A stretch of DNA of 64,000 nucleotides from Candidatus Bathyarchaeota archaeon (GTDB taxonomy: Archaea; Thermoproteota; Bathyarchaeia; Bathyarchaeales; Bathycorpusculaceae), in the NCBI GenBank assembly GCA_026014665.1, contig JAOZHX010000022.1, positions 1-64,000 of the forward strand. The letters are read 5' to 3'. The notes beneath the pieces were generated by a model. The model ran no database searches, had not been told where the DNA came from, and saw only the letters and a list, made by a program, of their open reading frames with translations. The position numbers and the translations under genes were made by a program. Within the stretch, counting starts at the first letter, position 1. The number at the start of each line of letters is the position of its first letter. This document shows positions 1 through 8,304 of this stretch, in pieces.

Positions 1-157
1 AGTAAAAGGCAGTAATTGCTTTTTTTGATTGCAACCTGTTTAGATGCCTGTTACGGTGTGGCACAAGATAATCACACTACACTCTCAGCATGGTTCCATG
101 TTGGGGTAGCGGCGGTGTGAGTGTGGCAGAATGTTGAAGGGACCCAAAACTAATACA
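1..157 (+). repeat. Dispersed intergenic repeat, copy A (truncated by window edge)
   Basis: ggtgtggcacaagataatcacac...gcatggttccatgttgg...gtgtggcagaatgttgaag resembles the copies at 16.14-16.33 kb (+) and 45.84-46.02 kb (-). Confidence 0.6.
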
Positions 158-1003
158 TCGAAAGGGGGAAGGAAACGGCAAACAATAAAGAATCAGGAGC
201 AATCTAAACTTAGGAGTATTCTTGTGGATTAGAGCGTTGCCTTTTAACCGTTGAATCCTTAGGCTCAAACTCAAAACCGAATTTAGCTAAGCTCAGGATA
301 GTTGCGGTAGGTGAAAAATAGCCGGCTATCACCGACTTAATTTTTGCTGAATCAACGTTGAAACTTACTCACGAGATCAAGATAATTTTTTGATAAACCA
401 AAACATCATTGTGAGAGAAGATTTTGCCGGAACAACCGAAGCTGCCAATTAATCGTTGAAATAACTCGTTTTAACTTACAGGGGTGTTTTTCAAACTGAA
501 AAGGCAGTTGATGTTAACGCCTAAAACTAAATTGACCAAACGATGTCTTGTTTAGCTGATGATAAACAACAGGTAAACAACGGTGTGTCGATAGAAGTAT
601 TTACGTAAAAACGCCTGTTTTAAAGGTTATTTAGCTGTAAACGGAATGGTTAGAGCTTGTTTTGAGCCGAACTGGATAAACCTTGAAACTGGCGTAACTT
701 TTAGCGTAGGATTCTAAATTGAAAGCTTTGAAAATAGGCTTAATTGTTGAAAAAACCTTGATTTAGCCTTTTTATCTTCTAGTCATGCCTCTTGGCATGG
801 GGAATATCGGAGCCTCATATAAGTACCTCCGAAAATCTCCATGCGAAGCAAATGCGTGTTTTTTCGGCTTAACTTCGATGTCTTTTAGTCGTTTTTGGCG
901 GGTTGATGCGAACTCTATTTTTGAGCATGTTAATTCAATTTATGTGAGGGTTGTTGGCGGGCACTAGATTGCGTTGTTATTGCTGCACGGGAGTTAATGG
1001 CTG

Positions 1004-1027
1004 TGTTTGGTTGATGCTTTTGTATAC
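1004..1027 (+). repeat. 24-bp repeat tgtttggttgatgcttttgtatac, copy 1
   Basis: Identical to 8104-8127 (+) and 5257-5280 (-). Confidence 0.85.
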
Positions 1028-1280
1028 GTTTTGAGTTGAAAGCGCTTCTTCTACTCTTGCAGCCGACGTAGCGTGGGTTTTGTCTTTGTTTAAGGCCTTG
1101 TTTTGATCTCTTTTATTGTATTGGCAGCAAACTTTTGAAGCGCTTGGTGTAGGCTATATGGCAGATATTTTTGAGATCTGTATGTTGACAGCACCATGAT
1201 CAGTGGCTCTGGTTGCATATTTATTACGCCTCGTAATGCCCATCACTGACCTGCTCCAGCGTCACTATCACTAACTCATA

Positions 1281-1304
1281 GTATACAAAAGCATCGCCAA
1301 GACA
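1281..1304 (-). repeat. 24-bp repeat, diverged copy 2 (gtatacaaaagcatc core)
   Basis: Reverse complement shares gatgcttttgtatac exactly with the other copies; inverted relative to copy 1, about 280 bp apart. Confidence 0.6.
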
Positions 1305-1382
1305 CATTTTTTGTTCTCTTAGGGAACAAATTTTATCTTCAATAACAGCCTAATTTAGCTCTCACTTGGAGGCAGACCGCTG

Positions 1383-1820
1383 TTGAGTCGGGAGATTGAT
1401 CGCATAAAACTGCGGCGTTGGCGCAAACGTGGTTTCTATAGCGAAACCGTACTTGTAAAGTTACTTCAAAAAAAAGGCTACTACGCCGTTCGCGTTCCAG
1501 TCAGTAACCCCAGCCTCAACCCTTTGCCAGATATAATGGCGCGACGAGGCCAGCATCTATTTGCCTTTGAAGTCAAAAATGCAACGTACTATGCCTATTT
1601 CCCAAAACAGCAGATCGATAAGTTGTTTCGCTTTCTCGACGAATTTATACCTTCAGGGATAGAAACAAAGCATGCGGTAGTCGCAGCTCATCTAGGTAAA
1701 CGATGGTTATTTAAGGAAATAAGCTGGGCAGATTGGCAAAAAGATAAGCTGCCTGAGAAGGTTCGGATTCTCAAACGGGACCGAGGAAATTTAAACATTG
1801 AAACATGCTATTTACAATAG
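1383..1820 (+). CDS. hjc: Holliday junction resolvase Hjc
   Basis: RKRGFYSETVLVKLLQKKGYYAVRVPVS..PDIMARRGQHLFAFEVK: archaeal Hjc PD-(D/E)XK pattern; TTG start. Confidence 0.85.
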   Translation: MSREIDRIKLRRWRKRGFYSETVLVKLLQKKGYYAVRVPVSNPSLNPLPDIMARRGQHLFAFEVKNATYYAYFPKQQIDKLFRFLDEFIPSGIETKHAVVAAHLGKRWLFKEISWADWQKDKLPEKVRILKRDRGNLNIETCYLQ

Positions 1821-1917
1821 AACACTCCAAGTCAAAACAATGAAATGCGAATGTAACTTAAAATTATTAGTTTAAAAGCAATCTCTAACTTAAGGTAAAG
1901 CAGACAGGAGAACGTAA

Positions 1918-2610
1918 ATGATCCAAAACGATGATTCCATGGTTGTTACGCACGCCGTAGAAAAAACCTATCAGGTAGGCACAGGCAAAATTAAAGTTTT
2001 AACAGACATAAGCATCAGCATTCCAAAGGGCAGTTTTGTAGTGCTTGGCGGTCCCTCGGGCTCAGGCAAAACCACCCTTCTTAACATCATCGGAGGCCTA
2101 GACAAACCGACCAAAGGCACAGTCATGGTTGGAGGAGAAGACTTAACCGAGCAAGACGAGGACTTTCTTGCAGATTTCCGCTGTAACCATGTAGGCTTTG
2201 TGTTCCAAGCATACAACCTTGTATCAACCTTAACCGTGGCAGAGAACATCGCCTTTCCAATGGAATGGCTTCAGAAACCTGGAGCAGAAATTGAAAAACG
2301 CATTACTGACCTCTTAAAGATGGTTGGTTTAACGCACCGCGAAAACCATTTTCCTTCACAGTTAAGCGGTGGAGAACAGCAGCGGGTTGCTTTTGCCAGG
2401 GCGCTTGCTAATGACCCAGAAATTATTCTTGCCGACGAACCAACCGGAAACTTAGATATAAATAACGCTCAAAAAATCACCCAAGTCCTCCAACTTTTAA
2501 AAGATCAAGGCAAAACTGTTATCGTTTCCACCCATGACCCAGAAATTCGTCGGTTAGCAGACCAAGTTTTCATTTTAGATGAAGGCAAATTGGCGAGCGC
2601 CGATGAATAG
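1918..2610 (+). CDS. ABC transporter ATP-binding protein (MacB/LolD type)
   Basis: Walker [14 protein letters not shown], signature [15 protein letters not shown], Walker [13 protein letters not shown]. Confidence 0.95.
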   Translation: MIQNDDSMVVTHAVEKTYQVGTGKIKVLTDISISIPKGSFVVLGGPSGSGKTTLLNIIGGLDKPTKGTVMVGGEDLTEQDEDFLADFRCNHVGFVFQAYNLVSTLTVAENIAFPMEWLQKPGAEIEKRITDLLKMVGLTHRENHFPSQLSGGEQQRVAFARALANDPEIILADEPTGNLDINNAQKITQVLQLLKDQGKTVIVSTHDPEIRRLADQVFILDEGKLASADE

Positions 2611-4477
2611 CGCACATTTCCCAACCAACGACCTAATTAGGCGAAGACTGCAAACTAGCTTAGCAATAACAAGTTTAACGTTAAGCATTGGTTCAACTTT
2701 GTTTCTTTTGCTGTTTAGCAACCGTTTGGGTTTAGGCATCGCGGCTACTTCAGGTACGATGACGCTTGGTTTGAGAGCGCTTTTTGGTCAATTTATCTTA
2801 TTCATAGGCGTTCTGATTTTTATCGTCGGCGCAGTTTTGACATCTTTTATCGTGTTCTTGATGATGGCGCAGCGCACCCGAGACTTTGGCTTGATTAAAG
2901 CTGCTGGATGCCCAAACAGTTTAGTCGCAGGTTACTTCATGTCTGAACTTTTAATTTTGGCGTTGCTTGGCTGCATTTTAGGCGTCATGTTGGGTTTTTT
3001 AGCAGATTTTATAGTGGCTAACGCTATCTTGGGAAGCTATTCGTTGCCAAATTTTTGGTTTGCCCCCATAGTTTTTATAACATTCTTTATCCTTGCCTTT
3101 GCTTTTGGGTTGCAACCGATCCTCAAAGCATCGCGGATGTCGCCGATTAAGGCGCTTTCGCATATAGAGTATTATGGGTTAACAGTTAGCGGCAAACATA
3201 AGCCGTTATCGAGGCGGGGGATAACCTTGCGGATTGCAGCTCGGAGCCTCGCTCGTCGCCAATCAGCAAGCATACGCATTGTGATCTTGCTGTCTGTTGT
3301 GTTTGTTTTGCTTACTGTTTCGATTGCTGGAGGCATAATTGCTAAAGACACAACAACTTCGTGGATACAAAAGACCACGGCAAGCGACACCGTTGCCATC
3401 GCTCAACGCAGCATGGGTAACCAATATAAGCTGCTCCTGTCGACATTCACTGGCGTCAAAGAAACAAGTAACTTCAACTATACAAACCCAGACTTATCCA
3501 TTCCTGATTCGGTTATCCAGATACTAACCTCTTCTCCACACGTAAAAGTGGTTGATTCCCGATTAGTTACCTTTGAACGCCTAAAGGAAATCTCCAATTT
3601 CACCATCAACCCTGAGACGTTGGAGACGTTTCCTGTGGGCGATAGCCGAGAAGGCGATTCTCTCGTTATCGGCATTGATGCGCAGAAAGTCACGGGGGCA
3701 TGGTCCATTAAAGGTCGTTTCTTGAGTGAGAACGGCGACTTTGACGCAATCATCGGCGACTCAATCTCTCAAAGCATGTTCTATCCGCACCCAAGTCGCT
3801 ACGTTGTTCTCTCCGACCCACTGCTTGAGAGTTTAAGCTTTAAAAATAGCACATTTAACATTGTCGGCATATGCGTTGATCCCCTAAACAACGGGTTTGT
3901 AACTTACGTTCCACTAGAAAAACTACAGAACGCCACCGGCATAACCAACCCTAACATACTGTTTGTCAGTATATACAGCGGTAGTGACCGGACTGCAGTC
4001 TTAGAGGCAATACGCAGCACGGTCCAAACAATAGACCCAGGATTAGATGTATTTGATTTCAGCGAAGTAGTGCAGCAAAACGCAGCTTTCTTATCTTCAA
4101 CTTGGCAAACAATCCTGCTCTTGCCTATCTTAACCTTAGTTTCTGCTGCTCTCAGCCTCGTCGGTAACATGATGCTCACCGTGGAGGACCAACGCCAAGA
4201 GTTCGCTATTTTGCGTGCAATCGGCGCTAAACCGAAAATTATCATCAATATTTCAGCCATTCAAAGCGCTATCTCGCTTATCTCAAGTTTAGCTATCGGG
4301 CTTTCAGTCGGCATCATCATAACGGCGATTATTTTAATGGCCAATCCATTAGTGACTAGCATGACCGTTCTGTTCATTTCTCTGTGGCTTGCCTTAACAC
4401 TAATCGGAATGTTCTTCTTGAGTCTCTGGCCAGCATTTAGACTTTCAAAGACGGCAATCCTCAAAATCATGACTTAA
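2603..4477 (+). CDS. ABC transporter permease (FtsX/MacB type)
   Basis: Multi-TM FtsX-like protein next to an ATPase; ORF opens at 2579, ATG at ~2603 more likely. Confidence 0.85.
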   Translation: MNSAHFPTNDLIRRRLQTSLAITSLTLSIGSTLFLLLFSNRLGLGIAATSGTMTLGLRALFGQFILFIGVLIFIVGAVLTSFIVFLMMAQRTRDFGLIKAAGCPNSLVAGYFMSELLILALLGCILGVMLGFLADFIVANAILGSYSLPNFWFAPIVFITFFILAFAFGLQPILKASRMSPIKALSHIEYYGLTVSGKHKPLSRRGITLRIAARSLARRQSASIRIVILLSVVFVLLTVSIAGGIIAKDTTTSWIQKTTASDTVAIAQRSMGNQYKLLLSTFTGVKETSNFNYTNPDLSIPDSVIQILTSSPHVKVVDSRLVTFERLKEISNFTINPETLETFPVGDSREGDSLVIGIDAQKVTGAWSIKGRFLSENGDFDAIIGDSISQSMFYPHPSRYVVLSDPLLESLSFKNSTFNIVGICVDPLNNGFVTYVPLEKLQNATGITNPNILFVSIYSGSDRTAVLEAIRSTVQTIDPGLDVFDFSEVVQQNAAFLSSTWQTILLLPILTLVSAALSLVGNMMLTVEDQRQEFAILRAIGAKPKIIINISAIQSAISLISSLAIGLSVGIIITAIILMANPLVTSMTVLFISLWLALTLIGMFFLSLWPAFRLSKTAILKIMT

Positions 4478-5179
4478 TGTCTTAAAGTTTTTATGATAAA
4501 CCTGCAAATTTTCCAGGTACGCTGGCATTTGGCTGATGAAATCCTGCATCTGCAACACTGGGACAATGGGCACTTTACCATGGAACTTTTGAGAGCTGGG
4601 CAAAAGGGAAAGCACAGCTGGGATGAATTTGGCTTTTTCCCAACGTGTACATTCAAAGTTTAAAGAAATATTCGGCAACGACTCTGAAAAGGCGTATGTT
4701 CGCTGAGCTTGCTCTTGAGCGATTCGTGCCGCAACTGACGCCGCCATTGCCCTTTGCCAATGTTTGCAATCCACACATATGACCAACGGCTTTTTGCAGC
4801 CAATCACATCAATTTCCCACCTACGTCCCCCATGCTTAAACCGCACATTCTTATAAACAACATATCCATTGTTTTTTAATGCTAACGCTCCGATTTCTTC
4901 AAATTCTTGCCAGCAAAGCAAATCACTGATAAGTTGAACATCGGCGCCCAAGGATGCGGCTTTAACGGCTAACTGGAGCCTTCCTTGGCTTTCGATCACA
5001 ACGCTGTCCGATCTCAAATAAAGGAGCCCTTCGTTTTGCAGTTTTTCAAGCAATTCTACTGCAACCGCCGTAGGGAGCCGAGCGTGCTGTTTGACATTTT
5101 CAATTAAAACCAACCCATTCTTTGTCGTTTTGAGGAGCGAAATTACAAGATTACGTTCAACACTCAAAGCAATCAGCAC
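4445..5179 (-). CDS. Restriction-endonuclease-like (PD-(D/E)XK) protein with N-terminal helical region
   Basis: FEEIGALALKNNGYVVYKNVRFKHGGRRWEIDVIGCKKPLVICVDCKHW: nuclease-fold pattern D..(C/E)xK. Confidence 0.7.
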   Translation of the reverse strand: MLIALSVERNLVISLLKTTKNGLVLIENVKQHARLPTAVAVELLEKLQNEGLLYLRSDSVVIESQGRLQLAVKAASLGADVQLISDLLCWQEFEEIGALALKNNGYVVYKNVRFKHGGRRWEIDVIGCKKPLVICVDCKHWQRAMAASVAARIAQEQAQRTYAFSESLPNISLNFECTRWEKAKFIPAVLSLLPSSQKFHGKVPIVPVLQMQDFISQMPAYLENLQVYHKNFKTLSHDFEDCRL

Positions 5180-5256
5180 CCAAATTATACACTAAGAACG
5201 CAAAAAGTTCGGTTAGTGACCTGAAATACAAAGAAGGGCACCTCAGCAGGAGAGCT

Positions 5257-5280
5257 GTATACAAAAGCATCAACCAAACA
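5257..5280 (-). repeat. 24-bp repeat, copy 3
   Basis: gtatacaaaagcatcaaccaaaca is the exact reverse complement of copies 1 and 4. Confidence 0.85.
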
Positions 5281-6010
5281 TACTTTTTTAACCCGGAATC
5301 CCAACCCTGCAATCAACATATCTATGAATTATCCATCATCAACCTTAAAAAATAATCTTTAGAAATTTCTCCAAATCTGCAAAACATCTGAGAACGCAGC
5401 CTTCGTATCTCGTAGCGTAAGAAAACCCTTGAAGCTACGCCGAATTATCACTGTATCAATCATTTCAGCGATCAGATGCAACGGTTTTTTAACTTTTTAA
5501 TGTAAAAAATGTACGTTCGACCGCCTTTCGTATGCCTACCTGAGGTTTTAGAAACATTCAAAGAACAAGAAGAGCTATTCCTAATGCATTAACTAGCGGA
5601 AGAAAAAGCCAAAATGAGGCGTGCGTAATACAAACAGCAATTTTGGCAGGCATTTGGCACACTCAATTTGCCGGTTTTTGCTCACTTGAGACGCATTTTA
5701 ATTCGTGGTCAGAACAGGCTTAAGGCTGTTTTGTTGTTTTTTGTAAGCATTGCTCGTATTTCGCAGTCACTGAGTATGCCTTCAGCAGGATTTTTGTGTT
5801 ATGGAGTTGTTGAGGACAGGTTTTTGGGCTTTTGAATTTTTCTTTGGCAGTAGAGACTGCATGATTATATAAGGTTCGCTGCTTTTCGTTTTCCTATGCC
5901 GCATCAGCCCTTGAAGAAAGATACTAATCGCGTCTTTTGGAGGTGCTTTTGTAAACCGTTCAAGGATAGCCTTATCTTTTAATACATACAATACTCCTCA
6001 GGCATCCAAC

Positions 6011-7552
6011 ATGCAAGCAAAAAATAAGATTCCAACAATAACCAGCCGTGAAATGCGCGCCCTCGAAATAAACGCTGAATACTTCGGCATAAACCTCCTC
6101 CAACTCATGGAAAACGCTGGGCGAAGTGTTGCACAGGAAATCGTTTGCCGTTTCCAAAAGAATAAGAAAGCGGTGATTTTTTGTGGGTTAGGCGGGAATG
6201 GAGGCGACGGCTTTGTTGTTGCAAGGCATCTTTTGTCGTCAGGTTTTGAGGTTACGGTTGTTTTGGTTGGCAGAGGCCGAGAAATCAGTCACCCGGCAGC
6301 TTTATGCAACTGGGGTATATTGCAATCTCTTCAAGGAAAAGTTGTGTTGTTTGAGGTAACAGATAGTTCAGCGATTCCAAAAGTCAATGGTGGCTTAGTT
6401 GTTGATGCTTTGCTGGGGACGGGAACAAAAGGGAAACTTAAAGCGCGTATATCACAGGTGGTTGATTACATTAATTCTTTGGGTGGCTTCAAAATTGCAG
6501 TCGACGTGCCAACAGGCATAGATTCTGATACTGGAGAAGTCTTAGGCAACGCCATAAAAGCAGATTTAACCATAACTTTCCATAAGGCAAAGTTAGGCTT
6601 GGAAAAAGCTAAAAAATACGTTGGCGAACTCGTTGTAGCTGACATAGGTTTACCTCTGGAGTTCGAGCGGTTTGCTGGTCCTGGCGATGTTTTACTTGCC
6701 AAAAAGCCGCGTGCTCCGACAGCGCATAAAGGCGATTTTGGGCGGCTACTCGTCATTGGCGGAAGCGAAGTTTTCTCTGGCGCGCCCACGTTGGTTTCAT
6801 TGGCTGCCCTGCGCACGGGAGTGGACATTGCTTATGTTGCTTCGCCAACTAAGACTGCCTACGCAATCGCATCCATGTCACCTGACCTTATAACCATAAA
6901 GCTTGAGGGAAACAACCTCAAACCCAGCAACATAGAAACGCTCAAGCCTTACATAGGCATGGTGGATGCTGTTGTCATGGGACCAGGATTAGGCTTAAAC
7001 CCTGAAACCCAACAATTCGTCAAAGAATGCGTCGCCGAAGTTGAAGAAGCTGAAAAACCCTTGCTCTTGGATGCAGATGGCTTGAAAGCATTTGCCAAGT
7101 TTAAGCGTCAGCTAAAAGTGCCGCTGGTTTTGACACCACACGCAGGCGAATACGCCATCCTCACAGGAGAAGAGCTACCAGAAAATTTAGAAGATAAAGC
7201 TGCAGCAATCCAGAAGGCAGCTAAAAAACTCAAAGCAACCATTCTGGTAAAGGGCAAAGTGGACATTATCTGCGACGCAGAACGCGTCAAGTTGAATTTC
7301 ACGGGGAACCCAGGTATGACTGTAGGGGGTACAGGCGACGTGCTCAGCGGGGTAGTTGGCGCTTTGTTAGCTCAAAAAGTCAATGTGTTTGAAGCGGCGG
7401 TTGCTGGTGCATTTGTAAATGGTGCGGCAGGCGATTTTGTGGCAAGTGAATTTGGTTTTCATATGGTTGCCACTGACATCGTTGAGTGGATTCCAAAAGT
7501 GTTCGAGGACCCGATGAGCCATTTGAAGGTGCGCAAACCAAGTGGAAACTGA
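6011..7552 (+). CDS. nnr: Bifunctional NAD(P)H-hydrate epimerase / ADP-dependent NAD(P)H-hydrate dehydratase
   Basis: YjeF_N region (GGNGGDGFVVARHL, VDALLGTGTKG, DVPTGIDSDTG) plus carbohydrate-kinase region (NPGMTVGGTGDVLSG). Confidence 0.93.
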   Translation: MQAKNKIPTITSREMRALEINAEYFGINLLQLMENAGRSVAQEIVCRFQKNKKAVIFCGLGGNGGDGFVVARHLLSSGFEVTVVLVGRGREISHPAALCNWGILQSLQGKVVLFEVTDSSAIPKVNGGLVVDALLGTGTKGKLKARISQVVDYINSLGGFKIAVDVPTGIDSDTGEVLGNAIKADLTITFHKAKLGLEKAKKYVGELVVADIGLPLEFERFAGPGDVLLAKKPRAPTAHKGDFGRLLVIGGSEVFSGAPTLVSLAALRTGVDIAYVASPTKTAYAIASMSPDLITIKLEGNNLKPSNIETLKPYIGMVDAVVMGPGLGLNPETQQFVKECVAEVEEAEKPLLLDADGLKAFAKFKRQLKVPLVLTPHAGEYAILTGEELPENLEDKAAAIQKAAKKLKATILVKGKVDIICDAERVKLNFTGNPGMTVGGTGDVLSGVVGALLAQKVNVFEAAVAGAFVNGAAGDFVASEFGFHMVATDIVEWIPKVFEDPMSHLKVRKPSGN

Positions 7553-8114
7553 CCAAGCGGCCCCAAATGCAGTTTCAGCTGTAAAAATCACCATTTATCA
7601 CGCAGCACAAGATGATCCCAAGAAAAACACTGCCCTGAGACTGAAACGTCGAGGATTAGCCAGGATTGTTTCTAAAGCACGCTTTTTGCCCAAACGCGCA
7701 ATCGTCTTGAACCCATTTGGCGAGATAGCGTTTTCTCCAGCAGACAGGGAGCGGCTTGAGCAGTTCGGGTTAGCTGCGTTGGATTGTAGTTGGGAGCATG
7801 CCCAAAAAGTCATGGGTGAACAAGTCAGAGGTACGAGTCGCTGCCTACCCATTCTGGTTGCGGCTAACCCAGTGAATTTTGGCAAACTAACCAAGTTAAG
7901 CACCGCTGAAGCACTCGCTGCTGCTCTCTATATTGCTGGATTCAAGACGCAAGCTGAGGGATTGCTGTCAGTTTTTACATGGGGTCACACTTTCTTTGAG
8001 CTTAACGGCGTTTTTCTTGATAATTATGCCATGGCTAAAGACAGCACCGACATAGTAGAGATGCAAAAGAGGCTTTTGCAAGGAAAAAATGTAAGTAACC
8101 CTATGTTTGGTTGA
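7542..8114 (+). CDS. rRNA aminocarboxypropyltransferase Tsr3-like (DUF367)
   Basis: LDCSWEHAQK...RCLPILVAANPVNFGKLTKLSTAEALAAALYIAGF; overlaps the nnr 3' end. Confidence 0.9.
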   Translation: METDQAAPNAVSAVKITIYHAAQDDPKKNTALRLKRRGLARIVSKARFLPKRAIVLNPFGEIAFSPADRERLEQFGLAALDCSWEHAQKVMGEQVRGTSRCLPILVAANPVNFGKLTKLSTAEALAAALYIAGFKTQAEGLLSVFTWGHTFFELNGVFLDNYAMAKDSTDIVEMQKRLLQGKNVSNPMFG

Positions 8115-8127
8115 TGCTTTTGTATAC
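8104..8127 (+). repeat. 24-bp repeat, copy 4, overlapping the tsr3-like stop codon
   Basis: Exact match to copy 1; repeat contributes codons ATG TTT GGT TGA of the upstream CDS. Confidence 0.85.
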
Positions 8128-8304
8128 AGAGTTGTTTGCTTGCATATGCCCATTTAGGAAGCTATTCATAGTCAGATAGCAAGCAGTTTGAGCGCATCTT
8201 CATACACTTTCTTAAATTAATACAAACAGGTCTCTTTCATCTGGGATTGAGTAACCAGAATATTAAAAAAAGAGAGGGTATGAGTGTTGAAGGTTCGCTC
8301 GTGT

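Noticed and set aside
5510-5640. Decayed ORF fragment (MYVRPPFVCLPEVLETFKEQEELFLMH-stop-LAEEKAKMRRA)
   Set aside because: Looks gene-like but is too short to assign to any family; not reported as a pseudogene.
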